Positions 1 to 8,142 of a stretch of DNA of 50,743 bases are shown here, one piece after another. Position 1 is the stretch's first letter. The number at the start of each line of letters is the position of its first letter. A program made the translations under genes and the position numbers. Source of the DNA: a bacterium (GTDB taxonomy: Bacteria; Actinomycetota; Acidimicrobiia; Spongiisociales; ZC4RG35); NCBI GenBank assembly GCA_028819345.1, contig JAPPLW010000036.1:1-50743 (forward strand). The letters are read 5' to 3'. The notes below the pieces were generated by a model that was given only the letters and a program-made list of their open reading frames with translations, made no database searches and was not told where the DNA came from.

Positions 1-140
1 CCATGTCAACCAGTATGCCAGGGGGGTGTGACAAAACATCACTCCACATCACCAAATTGGCAAAACAATCACTAACCTTTGCTCTATTGAAGGCTGAAGG
101 GCCTTGTCTCCTCCCCACCCCGAAACAGGAAAACGCTAGT

Positions 141-1307
141 TTATCGCGCCATCAGCACTGCGGTCTCGGCGATGATCTCGGCGGCCAGGGCGGTGTCCTC
201 GATCTCCACCCACTCCTCGTCGGAGTGGGCCTGATCGATGGAGCCCGGCCCGAAGATCACCGAAGGTATGCCCTGGGGGGCGAACCAGGCGCCATCCGTT
301 CCATAGGGGACGCCGATCGGCTTCCCCGGATCACCGAGGATCGAACGGCGGGCTGTCTGCAGGACCTTTACCAGGGGGTGGTCGACCGGGGTGTCCAGGG
401 GTCCCATATCCAGGAACGCTTTGTGCAGACGTGTCTCGATGCCTTCTTCCGCCAGGCCGGCCAGCAGTGCCGATATGTCAGCCAGGATCTCCTCGGAGTC
501 TTCCCCGGGATTGACGCGACGGTCCATGCCGATCACGCACTCGGCCGGGACGATATTGAACGCCGTGCCTCCCCTAATCAGCGAGGTGTTAATGGTCGGG
601 CTTCCCACCAGCGGGTGGTTGATCTCTGCCAAGGTCGGAATGTATTGGTTCTCCAGAGCATCAAGCACCCGGGACATTCTGTGGATGGCGTTCACCCCCA
701 GATGGGGTTTGGAGGAGTGGGACGGGGAGCCGACCGTCTCGATCTCGAAGCGCAGAACACCCTTGTGGGCGGTGGCCAATTCCAATCCGGTTGGTTCCCC
801 CACGATGGCCATGTCGATGTCGGTTCGTTCCCGGCACAGGGCCATTGCCCCCATGCCGGACACCTCTTCGTCTATCCCTCCCACGAACAGGATGGAAGTG
901 CGTTCGCTGGGATCGAGGTCCGACACCATGTGCAGGGCCTCCACCATGGCAACCAGGGAGCCCTTGGTGTCGCAGGCTCCCCGCCCATGCACCCGCGACC
1001 CTTCAACCACGGCCTGGGGCCAAGCTTTCCCCGAGGGCGTGACGGTGTCAAGATGGGCCTGCCACATCATCAGAGGCCCCCCAGGGGAGCCCTCCAGGCC
1101 GGCGAGAATGTTGTCCCGCCCGCCGGGAGCGACCGGCTGACGAAGGGGTTTCATCCCCGCCGCCTCCAGGTAATCGAAGAGGGCGGTGGCCAACTCCGCC
1201 TCGCCCGGCCCCCCGTCGAGGGCGGGGTTCACCGAATGGATGCTGACGAACTGTTCCAGGAGGGAGCGGATGCGGGGTCGGTCGGCGGCGCCTCGGAATC
1301 TTGACAT
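141..1307 (-). CDS. M20 family metallopeptidase (ArgE/DapE-like)
   Basis: This 388-residue protein looks like a zinc-dependent M20 amidohydrolase of the acetylornithine deacetylase / succinyl-diaminopimelate desuccinylase / carboxypeptidase G2 group, which cleaves amide bonds of small acyl-amino acids or dipeptides. Expected metal and catalytic residues are visible: HLD near residue 85, the GRGACDTKG aspartate near 113, the DEEVSG glutamates at 147-148, GEPTG near 170, and a late histidine in QAHSDEEW. A dimerisation lid follows the GEPTG motif (HKGVLRFEIETVG region). I chose the start at 1307 because the family homology begins just after it, and a TAGCAT hexamer lies exactly 7 bases upstream, as in a leaderless mRNA. 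A further upstream in-frame ATG (1433) would overlap the divergent response regulator. The exact substrate cannot be told from sequence. Confidence 0.88.
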   Translation of the reverse strand: MSRFRGAADRPRIRSLLEQFVSIHSVNPALDGGPGEAELATALFDYLEAAGMKPLRQPVAPGGRDNILAGLEGSPGGPLMMWQAHLDTVTPSGKAWPQAVVEGSRVHGRGACDTKGSLVAMVEALHMVSDLDPSERTSILFVGGIDEEVSGMGAMALCRERTDIDMAIVGEPTGLELATAHKGVLRFEIETVGSPSHSSKPHLGVNAIHRMSRVLDALENQYIPTLAEINHPLVGSPTINTSLIRGGTAFNIVPAECVIGMDRRVNPGEDSEEILADISALLAGLAEEGIETRLHKAFLDMGPLDTPVDHPLVKVLQTARRSILGDPGKPIGVPYGTDGAWFAPQGIPSVIFGPGSIDQAHSDEEWVEIEDTALAAEIIAETAVLMAR

Positions 1308-1314
1308 GGCCAGG

Positions 1315-1320
1315 ATGCTA
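1315..1320 (-). promoter_or_regulatory. Putative -10 box, leaderless M20 peptidase gene
   Basis: On the minus strand TAGCAT lies 7 bases before the ATG at 1307 and there is no Shine-Dalgarno sequence in between. No good -35 hexamer is seen. The call rests on the same spacing recurring before several other genes in the window. Confidence 0.4.
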
Positions 1321-1373
1321 CCCGCCGGGCCGGGGCGGAGTCCGGGGCATATCTCATTTCTCCGCCGCAAGGG

Positions 1374-1379
1374 TATTTT
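1374..1379 (+). promoter_or_regulatory. Putative -10 box of the two-component operon
   Basis: TATTTT lies 7 bases before the ATG at 1387. CAGGG also lies close to the ATG but is too near to be an ideal ribosome site. With the box at 1315-1320 on the other strand this 79-base gap would be a compact divergent promoter. Confidence 0.4.
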
Positions 1380-1386
1380 CAGGGTT

Positions 1387-2085
1387 ATGAGACTTCTGGT
1401 CGTGGAGGATGAGGCCGATCTGGCCAACGCCATAGCCCGGGGCCTGCGGCGCAGCCGCTATGCGGTGGATGTGGCTCGAACTCTTGAGGACGCTTCCCTA
1501 CGGTTGGTCTCTGCCGGATACGACCTGGTGATCCTCGATTGGAATATGCCGGATGGCCAGGGAGTGGACCTCTGTCGAAGCCTGGTTGACGGATCACTCA
1601 TCACCTTCGAGAGGCGTGCCCCCCGGGTGTTGATGCTCACCGCCCGCGACGCGGTGGAGGACAGGGTGGGAGGCCTCGACGCAGGAGCGGATGACTACCT
1701 GGTGAAGCCCTTTGCGTTTGCCGAACTCCAGGCCCGGGTTCGGGCGGTTCTCCGTCGAGAAGAGGACACGAGTCCGGTATTGGAGGTGGGGGACCTGCGA
1801 CTGGACACCACCCGCTTCGAGGCTTCCCGAGGCGGCCGGCCCCTTCGGTTGACAGCCAAGGAGTTCTCCCTGCTGGAATACCTCATGACCCGGGCAGGTC
1901 AGGTCCTCTCCCAGGAGACGCTCCTGGAGCATGTGTGGGACGAGGCCGCCGACCCCTTCACCAACACCGTGCGGATGACCCTCTCCAACCTGCGTAAAAA
2001 ACTGGGGGACCCGCCGGTCATCAACACGGTTCCGGGGAGAGGATACGCGCTGTCGGAAGACGAACATCCCGTGCGGACCTCATGA
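1387..2085 (+). CDS. OmpR-family DNA-binding response regulator
   Basis: This 232-residue protein has an N-terminal receiver domain (about residues 1-118) and a C-terminal winged-helix DNA-binding domain (about 130-225). The phosphoacceptor is Asp51 (VILDWNMPDG), with acidic residues at 8-9 (VEDE), a Thr in the MLTARD segment and Lys107 in YLVKPF. About ten extra residues precede the fourth receiver strand (the segment containing ITFERRAP). The wing ends in the usual GRGYAL. It overlaps the following histidine kinase by four bases (ATGA), so the two are surely co-translated and form a two-component pair. The start at 1387 begins directly with the canonical MRLLVVEDE; the longer open frame from 1186 is antisense to the peptidase. 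The target genes are not known; the closest neighbour that could fit envelope stress is the HtrA protease downstream. Confidence 0.95.
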   Translation: MRLLVVEDEADLANAIARGLRRSRYAVDVARTLEDASLRLVSAGYDLVILDWNMPDGQGVDLCRSLVDGSLITFERRAPRVLMLTARDAVEDRVGGLDAGADDYLVKPFAFAELQARVRAVLRREEDTSPVLEVGDLRLDTTRFEASRGGRPLRLTAKEFSLLEYLMTRAGQVLSQETLLEHVWDEAADPFTNTVRMTLSNLRKKLGDPPVINTVPGRGYALSEDEHPVRTS

Positions 2086-3251
2086 GGCTGCCTTCGGTAA
2101 TCCACTCCATCCGTTTCCGTCTCTCGGTGCTCTCCTCGGTGTTGGTGTTCGCACTGGGTTCGGCCGCAGTGATAACCATTTTCTTCGTGATCCGCCACGG
2201 CCTTCGAAACGAACGAGTGATGGGCCTGGTGCTGAGGCCGGGGGAGACGGTAATCAGGGGAGGAGTGCGCTTCATCATTCCCCAGTTGGAGATGAGGCAG
2301 TTCCAGACGGTGGAGACCGTGCTCCGGGAGCGGATCCTCGAGGACATCACCGGCCCCATTCTCTGGGGGCTGTTCTGGATGTTCCTGCTCAGCCTGGTGA
2401 TGGGTTGGTTTCTCGCTGGCCGCACTCTCCGTCCCATCAACAGGATCAGGGAAGTGGCCGAGAACATACAGGCGCAAGACCTGACTCGGCGCATCAACCT
2501 CTCGGGACCCGATGACGAACTAACCCGGTTGGCGGGGACCTTCGACGCCATGCTTGACCGCCTCAGCGGGTCGTTCCGACTGCAGCAGCAGTTCCTGGCC
2601 TCCACCTCCCACGACCTTCGCAACCCCTTGGCTGTGATCCGGTCCAACCTGGAGGTGAGCCTGGCAGACTCCGACGCCACGGTGGACGACTGGAGGGAGA
2701 CTGGGGAAGTGGTGTCCCGCGCCGCTCGAAGAATGTCGGAGATGATCGACCGCCTGCTGGAGGCGGCCCGGCTGGAAGTGGGCTTCACCCAGATTTCTGA
2801 GGTGGACCTGGCCGATCTCCTGGTCTCCACGGCTCAGGCGACGGAGCCTTTGGCCGAAGAGAGGGACATGAGGGTGGTGGTGGACACCCGTCCCACGCCG
2901 GTGTCGGGAGACGGGCTTGCCCTAGTCCGTATATTGGAGAACCTCCTCGACAACGCAATCGCGGCCTCCCCGCCGGGGAGCCTCCTGGAACTCAGCTGTG
3001 GTGAAAGGGACGGCTGGGCGTGGATGACGGTGGCGGATAGGGGCCCCGGTCTTGATCCCGCCCTGCTGTCGGGAGATTCCCCTTCGGGAGGTGGGCTGGG
3101 ACTGGCCATAGCGCGTCACCTGGCGGAGTTGCACGGAGGGACCCTGGTTGCCTTGGGCAGGCAGGATGGGGGTACGGTGATGGTGGTGTGGATCCCATCA
3201 CGCGAGGTTGTGACGGGTGCGGCGGCTCCCGATGTCAATCCCCTCGACTAG
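2082..3251 (+). CDS. Sensor histidine kinase, HAMP/HisKA/HATPase
   Basis: This is a 389-residue membrane sensor kinase, partner of the response regulator that it overlaps. Transmembrane helix 1 is at about residues 13-36 and helix 2 at about 92-114, with a short extracytoplasmic loop of about 55 residues between them. A HAMP domain follows (to about 165), then the dimerisation/phosphoacceptor helix with His177 in STSHDLRNPL. The ATPase domain shows the N box (ENLLDNAI), G1 (DRGPGL) and G2 (GGGLGLAI). The HisKA motif has Asp-Leu-Arg after the histidine, where many kinases have Glu-Leu-Arg. The small sensor loop gives no clue to the signal. It probably autophosphorylates and passes phosphate to Asp51 of the neighbour. 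Confidence 0.95.
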   Translation: MRLPSVIHSIRFRLSVLSSVLVFALGSAAVITIFFVIRHGLRNERVMGLVLRPGETVIRGGVRFIIPQLEMRQFQTVETVLRERILEDITGPILWGLFWMFLLSLVMGWFLAGRTLRPINRIREVAENIQAQDLTRRINLSGPDDELTRLAGTFDAMLDRLSGSFRLQQQFLASTSHDLRNPLAVIRSNLEVSLADSDATVDDWRETGEVVSRAARRMSEMIDRLLEAARLEVGFTQISEVDLADLLVSTAQATEPLAEERDMRVVVDTRPTPVSGDGLALVRILENLLDNAIAASPPGSLLELSCGERDGWAWMTVADRGPGLDPALLSGDSPSGGGLGLAIARHLAELHGGTLVALGRQDGGTVMVVWIPSREVVTGAAAPDVNPLD

Positions 3252-3269
3252 GTTGGCCCCGGCGCTTTT

Positions 3270-3300
3270 ATGACGGATTTACCATAAACTCGGCTATAAC
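3270..3300 (+). promoter_or_regulatory. Putative promoter of the HtrA-like gene
   Basis: ATGACG (3270-3275) and TATAAC (3295-3300) resemble -35 and -10 elements, though the 19-base spacing is long. TATAAC ends 6 bases before the GTG at 3307 and 9 before the ATG at 3310. There is no Shine-Dalgarno sequence, so the transcript may be leaderless. Confidence 0.4.
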
Positions 3301-3309
3301 GGACTAGTG

Positions 3310-4800
3310 ATGACCGAAGACCTGCCACCCGAGCCCCCCGCCCAGGACAAATCCGCTGGATCGCGGGAAGATCGTCCCGGAGCGCCCCTTGACCAAGCGG
3401 ATGAGGGTGTCTCCTTGACCGAGGAGGCGGAGCGGCCGGAACATGACGGTGTCTCTACCGAGGGCATGGAACACCGCGAGGACCCAGCAGACGACCCGTC
3501 CCATGGCGAGAGCGGTCGCGGCCCGGTCGAATCCCCGGCCTCGGAACCCTCCGGCCCTTCGCCTGGGCCGACGACTCTCCGGGGCATGGGATGGAAGATG
3601 ATGGCTGTGGCTGGAACGGTCCTGCTGTTGGCGGGGTTCGCAGCCGGCCTCTTCTTTCCCGGTCCGGTCGTGGAGGACCCGGTCTCCGACGAAGTGGCGG
3701 TGACGACTACCGCTGAGACCGTTCCCACCACTACCTCGCCACCCGTCACTACTTCGCCTCCCGCCACAACCTCGGCGCCCACCACCACGGAGACTAAGCC
3801 AGTTCCGGAGGTGGTGGCTCCCCCCGATCTGGTGGTGACCGACGAACCGGTGGCGGATGTGGCCGACCGGCTGGTTCCTTCTGTGGTCCACCTTGAGATC
3901 ACTAGTGACGACATCTTCGAACAAGGGGCGGGCAGCGGGGTGATCTTCGACAGCCAGGGATACATTTTCACAGCCGCCCACGTGGTGGAAACCGTCGTGG
4001 CCGGAGAAGCGGGTTTGACTGTCCGGCTTTCCAACGGGGACCGCCTGCCCGGCGAGGTGGTGGGAACCGACCCTGACAGCGACGTGGCGGTGTTGAAGGT
4101 AGGGAGGTCCGGTTTGACACCGGCCGAACTGGCCCTGGGACAGCGATTGCGGGTCGGACAGATAGTGGTGGCGGTGGGGAGTCCCTGGGGTCTGGTGTCG
4201 TCGGTGACGGGGGGAGTGATCAGCGCCACCGATCGGATATTGGACGGAAAGCTCCTCATCCAGAGTGACGCAGTGCTGTATCCGGGCAACTCGGGTGGCG
4301 CGCTGGCGGATCGGTACGGCCGGCTGATCGGTATAAACGTCTCCATCTTTACTGATTCCACTACCTTGGAGCCGGTGGAATTCCAGGGGGTGGGGTTCGC
4401 AGTCCCCGTTGACGTGGCGTATCGGGTGGCGGAGGCTCTCATAGCGGGAGAGCCTGTTCACACTACCTTCCTGGGCGTCAGCGGTCGGGACTCCCAGGGA
4501 GACGCGGGGGTGGAGATCATGGAAGTCTTTCCAGGCTCCGGCGCAGAGACGGCAGGATTGATGGTCGGGGATGTGATCGTGGCGGTGGACGACCGTCCGG
4601 TTACGGGGATAAGCGACTTGGCTGCCCGTATCCGCCATCGCGTGCCGGGCGATCGCCTGGTTCTGAACATCGTCCGGGGAGATGAGGAGTTGTCGCTGAT
4701 CGCCACCCTTCTCCCCCGGAGCGAGGTGATGGGAGACCTCGAGGAGGAGGACCAGTTGGCGCCGGAAGAAGAGCAGGAAGGCGACGACGACACTCCCTGA
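3310..4800 (+). CDS. Membrane-anchored HtrA/DegP-type serine protease with PDZ domain
   Basis: This 496-residue protein is a trypsin-like S1C protease that would degrade or process misfolded envelope proteins. The order is: a charged Pro/Glu-rich cytoplasmic region (1-95), one transmembrane helix (about 97-117), a Thr/Pro-rich extracellular linker (about 130-165), the protease domain with His224 (FTAAHV), Asp258 (DSDVAVL) and Ser328 (YPGNSGG), and a C-terminal PDZ domain (about 390-475). The tail is acidic. Architecture and size match actinobacterial HtrA/PepD proteins. GTG at 3307 is the alternative start and fits the leaderless spacing slightly better; it would add only one residue. The gene follows a two-component pair after 58 bases, as does pepD after mprAB in mycobacteria, which suggests regulation by that pair (inference). 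Confidence 0.93.
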   Translation: MTEDLPPEPPAQDKSAGSREDRPGAPLDQADEGVSLTEEAERPEHDGVSTEGMEHREDPADDPSHGESGRGPVESPASEPSGPSPGPTTLRGMGWKMMAVAGTVLLLAGFAAGLFFPGPVVEDPVSDEVAVTTTAETVPTTTSPPVTTSPPATTSAPTTTETKPVPEVVAPPDLVVTDEPVADVADRLVPSVVHLEITSDDIFEQGAGSGVIFDSQGYIFTAAHVVETVVAGEAGLTVRLSNGDRLPGEVVGTDPDSDVAVLKVGRSGLTPAELALGQRLRVGQIVVAVGSPWGLVSSVTGGVISATDRILDGKLLIQSDAVLYPGNSGGALADRYGRLIGINVSIFTDSTTLEPVEFQGVGFAVPVDVAYRVAEALIAGEPVHTTFLGVSGRDSQGDAGVEIMEVFPGSGAETAGLMVGDVIVAVDDRPVTGISDLAARIRHRVPGDRLVLNIVRGDEELSLIATLLPRSEVMGDLEEEDQLAPEEEQEGDDDTP

Positions 4801-4879
4801 GACGGGGGAGGGACCGAGGCAGAGAGAAGGGTTGGTTCTCAGGAGGATCGGATCGCTCCATCCCGGGAGGCGGCGGTGG

Positions 4880-4909
4880 TATAGTTGTCAGCGATCGCTG
4901 ATCGACAAC
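4880..4909 (+). promoter_or_regulatory. Possible promoter and palindrome ahead of the B12 riboswitch
   Basis: TATAGT at 4880-4885 could be a -10 box. Around the expected transcription start sits a perfect 12-base palindrome, CAGCGATCGCTG (4889-4900), inside a wider inverted repeat GTTGTC (4884-4889) / GACAAC (4904-4909). It could be an operator or a 5' hairpin before the aptamer. No convincing -35 box is seen. Confidence 0.3.
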
Positions 4910-4910
4910 G

Positions 4911-5104
4911 GCGATCTTTCCCAGGGATTGCAGCGAAGTCCGGTTGAAGTCCGGCGCTGTCCCGCAACTGTCAAGCCCTTCGAGAAGGGATGAGCCAGGA
5001 CGCCTGGTCCCGGGATGACGGATGAACCTCGGATGAAGGTGTAGTTCGTCGGCGGGTTACCCGTCTGACACTCTTCTCCTTCATCCTCCTCGCAAAGGAG
5101 GATG
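4911..5104 (+). promoter_or_regulatory. Cobalamin riboswitch with RBS-sequestering switch
   Basis: The aptamer core is recognisable: 4935-4970 carries the GAAGTCCGG...GTCCCGCAACTG core, 4976-4989 is a small hairpin (CCCTT/AAGGG), and 4993-5007 matches the B12 box (AGCCAGGACGCCTGG). The expression platform is explicit. CATCCTCCT (5082-5090) pairs perfectly with AGGAGGATG (5096-5104) over a 5-base loop and would bury the Shine-Dalgarno AGGAGG (5096-5101). CCTTCATCC (5078-5086) can instead pair perfectly with GGATGAAGG (5031-5039). The two helices share 5082-5086 and exclude each other. By family precedent, adenosylcobalamin or another corrinoid binding should favour the sequestered form and shut down translation of the B12 uptake operon. 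Confidence 0.93.
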
Positions 5105-5107
5105 TTT

Positions 5108-6241
5108 ATGTATGTGAACACCCGGCGTACGGGTGGAAAGTGGCTGGCGATTCTGGCATTGTCGGCTCTCCTATTGGGAGCCTGCGCGGGCGAAGACCCC
5201 GCTGACACCACCGCCGACACCGCTCCCACCACCGTCGCCACGGTGGCTCCGACCACCACGGCGGCGCCCGCCACAACCACGCAGGCACCCACCGCGACGA
5301 CCAAGGCTCCGACGACCACCACGGAGCCCCCGACAGCCACGACGGAGGCCATTACCACCACCACGGAGCCTCCGACCACCACCACTGAGGCCACAACTAC
5401 CACGACGGAGGCGCCGCCCGCCTTTCCGGTGGAAGTGCAGGATTCGCAGGGTACGGTGACAGTCCTCGCCCGGCCGGAGCGTATCGTCTCCCTCTCGGGG
5501 TCCACCACGGAGATGCTGTTCGCTATCGGGGCCGGGCCGCAGGTGGTGGCGGTGGACAGTTACTCCTACTACCCGCCGGAGGCTCCGGTGACCGACCTGT
5601 CCTCTTTCGGCCCCAACATCGAGGCGATCACTTCCTTCGATCCCGACCTGGTGGTTGTCTTCTATGACCCCGGCGACCTCCTGGCGTCGCTGCAAGCGTT
5701 GGAAATACCGACGTTGATGATGCGCTCGGCCAACTCTCTCGACGATGTCTGGCACCAGATCGAACAACTCGGCATAGCGACCGGGCATCAAATGGAGGCG
5801 GCGGAGCTTGTTTCTTCCATGCAGCACAGTATCGAGGAGATACTGGCCGACGTTCCTGAGGTCTCCTTCACCTACTACTACGAACTGGATCAGAACCTGT
5901 ACTCGGCCACTTCGGCCACGTTCATCGGACAGGTCTTCGGCCTGCTCGGCTTGGAGAACATCGCCGACCCGGCGGATGAGCAGGGTTACGGGTATCCGCA
6001 ACTCTCGCCGGAGTACATCATCGACGTCGACCCCGATCTGATCTTTCTGGCAGACACCCTGTGTTGCGGTCAGAATCTGGAGACCGTGGCCGCTCGCCCC
6101 GGTTGGTCTGCGCTTTCGGCGGTGGCGAATCAAGCGGTGGTGGAACTGAATGATGACATCGCCTCCCGGTGGGGCCCACGAATCGTGGACCTGCTGGAGG
6201 TGGCGGCCGCAGCCGTGGCTGAGATGGCGTCGAGGGGTTGA
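5108..6241 (+). CDS. btuF: Corrinoid ABC transporter substrate-binding lipoprotein, BtuF-like
   Basis: This 377-residue protein is the extracytoplasmic binding protein of a class II (FecCD/BtuCD type) importer. It has a lipoprotein signal peptide with lipobox LGAC (Cys26), then a long Thr/Pro/Ala-rich low-complexity tether (about residues 32-105), and a helical-backbone binding domain starting at VTVLARPERIVSLSGSTTE. The start at 5108 is chosen because AGGAGG (5096-5101) sits 6 bases upstream; the ATG at 5102 is too close to that site. The substrate call (vitamin B12 or related corrinoids rather than iron-siderophore) comes from the cobalamin riboswitch just upstream and the adenosyltransferase gene downstream. 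First gene of btuF-btuC-btuD-cobO. Confidence 0.9.
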   Translation: MYVNTRRTGGKWLAILALSALLLGACAGEDPADTTADTAPTTVATVAPTTTAAPATTTQAPTATTKAPTTTTEPPTATTEAITTTTEPPTTTTEATTTTTEAPPAFPVEVQDSQGTVTVLARPERIVSLSGSTTEMLFAIGAGPQVVAVDSYSYYPPEAPVTDLSSFGPNIEAITSFDPDLVVVFYDPGDLLASLQALEIPTLMMRSANSLDDVWHQIEQLGIATGHQMEAAELVSSMQHSIEEILADVPEVSFTYYYELDQNLYSATSATFIGQVFGLLGLENIADPADEQGYGYPQLSPEYIIDVDPDLIFLADTLCCGQNLETVAARPGWSALSAVANQAVVELNDDIASRWGPRIVDLLEVAAAAVAEMASRG

Positions 6242-6246
6242 ACGCG

Positions 6247-7299
6247 GTGACGCCGCTGCCGGCTCTGGTACAGCCCTCCCGGGTAGGGCCCGGGAGAATG
6301 GTGCTGGCGGTGGCGCTGGGGATCGCGGTGCTGGGGGTGGCCCTGCTGGTGGGCCCGGCAGGACTGGGGATGGGGGACGTGGTGGCTGCTCTGGCGGATC
6401 GACTCCCGTTCCTCGAGGTGGAGAGTTCCCTGACGGAAAGGGAATTGACCATCCTTTGGGAGATTCGCCTGCCCCGGGCGGTGATGGGGGCCCTGGTCGG
6501 GGCTACCTTGGCTTCGGCCGGAGCGGCATACCAGGGAGTGTTTCGCAATCCTCTCGCCGATCCCTACCTCTTGGGCGTGGCGGCCGGAGCCGGACTGGGC
6601 GCTACCGTGGCGATCCTGCTGCGGGCGAAGGGGTTTCCTTCCATGCCGCTGGCCCCGCTTGCCTTCGTCGGGGCAGTTCTCGGGGTTGCACTTTCCTACG
6701 GTCTGTCGCGGACCAGGGGCAGGGAGAAGCGGTCGGCGACCACTCTGGTGCTGGCGGGGGTGGCGGTGGCGTCCTTTTTGACCGCGGTCCAGACGTTTCT
6801 GCAGTTGACCAACGTGACCACCCTGCGAGAGGTCTACAGCTGGATACTCGGCCGGCTCGTCACGGTGGGATGGGGTGACCTGTACGCCGTGCTGCCCTAC
6901 ATGGCGGTCAGCTGGGTGGTGTTGCTGGTCTTTCGGAGAGCGCTGGATGTCATGGCTGTGGGGGACGACGAGGCGGCCACATTGGGTCTGTCCCCCCGGG
7001 CGGTGAGGTTGATCGTGGTTGGCGCTGCCACCCTGGGCGCGGCGGCCGCCGTGTCGGCCAGCGGATTGATCGCCTTTGTAGGGATCATCGTTCCTCACAC
7101 CGTGCGGCTCCTGGCCGGATGGAGCTACAGGGTCATCATTCCCCTTTCGCTCCTGTTGGGGGGAGCATTTCTGACTGCCGCCGACTTGGTGGCGCGAACT
7201 GTGGTGTCTCCCGCAGAATTGCCCATTGGGGTGGTGACCGCCTTCCTGGGCGGTCCCTTCTTCCTGATGGTGCTGCGGACCTCCGGAGACCTGGAGTGA
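6247..7299 (+). CDS. btuC: Corrinoid ABC transporter permease, BtuC/FecCD family
   Basis: This 350-residue integral membrane protein has the FecCD permease pattern: many transmembrane helices, LPRAVMGALVGATLASAGAAYQ (motif in helix 3 region) and the conserved NPLADPYLLGV and GIIVPHTVRLL segments. It forms the translocation pore with the ATPase encoded next. I prefer the GTG at 6247: a GAGGGG ribosome site at 6232-6237 is 9 bases upstream, whereas the TTG at 6238 directly abuts that site. The gene starts just after the stop of btuF, so the two are coupled. Length and sequence are typical of the family, and nothing appears broken. Confidence 0.92.
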   Translation: MTPLPALVQPSRVGPGRMVLAVALGIAVLGVALLVGPAGLGMGDVVAALADRLPFLEVESSLTERELTILWEIRLPRAVMGALVGATLASAGAAYQGVFRNPLADPYLLGVAAGAGLGATVAILLRAKGFPSMPLAPLAFVGAVLGVALSYGLSRTRGREKRSATTLVLAGVAVASFLTAVQTFLQLTNVTTLREVYSWILGRLVTVGWGDLYAVLPYMAVSWVVLLVFRRALDVMAVGDDEAATLGLSPRAVRLIVVGAATLGAAAAVSASGLIAFVGIIVPHTVRLLAGWSYRVIIPLSLLLGGAFLTAADLVARTVVSPAELPIGVVTAFLGGPFFLMVLRTSGDLE

Positions 7300-8120
7300 A
7301 CGGTTTACAACTAACGAATGTCTCCGTGGTCTTGGGCGAAGCCCGGGTGGTTGATGGAGTCAGCCTGCGGGTGGAGGAAGGAGAGTGGTTGGGCTTGATC
7401 GGCCCTAACGGGGCGGGCAAGACCACGCTGTTGCGGGCCATTGCCGGTGCCGCCGACATAGAGACGGGGGAGGTCTATTACAGCGCCAGAGACCTCTCGC
7501 AACTGGGCGTCCGCCAGCGAGCCCGGTTGATGGCAGTCGTCCCCCAGCATCCGGTGGTCCCCTGGGGGATGGCGGTAGCCGACTACGTGTTGCTGGGCCG
7601 CACCGCCCATATGGGTTGGCTCAGCCGGGAAACAAGTAACGACCTGGACGTGGCTCGGGAGGCGGTCAGAGACCTGGGATTGGAAAAGCTGTCCGGCCGC
7701 CGCCTGGACGAACTGTCGGGCGGCGAGCTGCAGAGAGCGGTCCTCGCCCGCGCCCTTACCCAGGCTGCTCCCCTGCTAATCCTGGATGAGCCCACGTCGT
7801 CGCTCGACGTCGGCCACGGCCAGCAGATGATGGAGATGGTCGACCGGTTGCGCCGCGAGCAGGGCCTGACGGTGATCAGCGCCATCCACGACCTGACGCT
7901 GGCCGCTCAGTTCTGTGACCGGTTGGTGATGATGGCTGGGGGGAAGGCCATTCTGGAAGGCCCGCCGCGCGCCGTGATAACCGAGCGGTCCCTGCGTGAC
8001 CACTATGGCGCCTCGGTCCGGGTGCTCACCGGCCCGGACTTCGGCGTGGTGGTGATACCGCTCCGCTCAGACAACGGGTCGGGTGACCGGCCCGCTTCCC
8101 TGGATGTGGAAACCCTTTAG
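7296..8120 (+). CDS. btuD: Corrinoid ABC transporter ATP-binding protein
   Basis: This 274-residue ABC ATPase powers the BtuC-type importer. Walker A (GPNGAGKTT) is at about residues 36-44, the Q-loop follows in VVPQHPVV, the signature is LSGGE, and Walker B with the catalytic glutamate is LLILDEPTS, followed by a switch histidine in SAIHDLTL. The GTG at 7296 overlaps the btuC stop as GTGA, which decides the start and implies coupled translation. The subfamily is that of iron-siderophore and B12 importers (FecE/BtuD). The B12 assignment rests on the operon context. Confidence 0.92.
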   Translation: MNGLQLTNVSVVLGEARVVDGVSLRVEEGEWLGLIGPNGAGKTTLLRAIAGAADIETGEVYYSARDLSQLGVRQRARLMAVVPQHPVVPWGMAVADYVLLGRTAHMGWLSRETSNDLDVAREAVRDLGLEKLSGRRLDELSGGELQRAVLARALTQAAPLLILDEPTSSLDVGHGQQMMEMVDRLRREQGLTVISAIHDLTLAAQFCDRLVMMAGGKAILEGPPRAVITERSLRDHYGASVRVLTGPDFGVVVIPLRSDNGSGDRPASLDVETL

Positions 8121-8142
8121 GATTGGCTCAAAGGAGATTTCG

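Noticed and set aside
3-1304. Long plus-strand open frame (about 433 codons) opposite the M20 peptidase
   Set aside because: It is the antisense of a clearly conserved gene, its translation is low-complexity and Gly/His/Arg-rich, and no family is recognisable.
5214-5420. Thr-codon-rich repetitive stretch as a possible tandem repeat or CRISPR-like array
   Set aside because: It is an in-frame Thr/Pro/Ala-rich linker of the BtuF lipoprotein with irregular units, similar in type to the linker in the HtrA protease.
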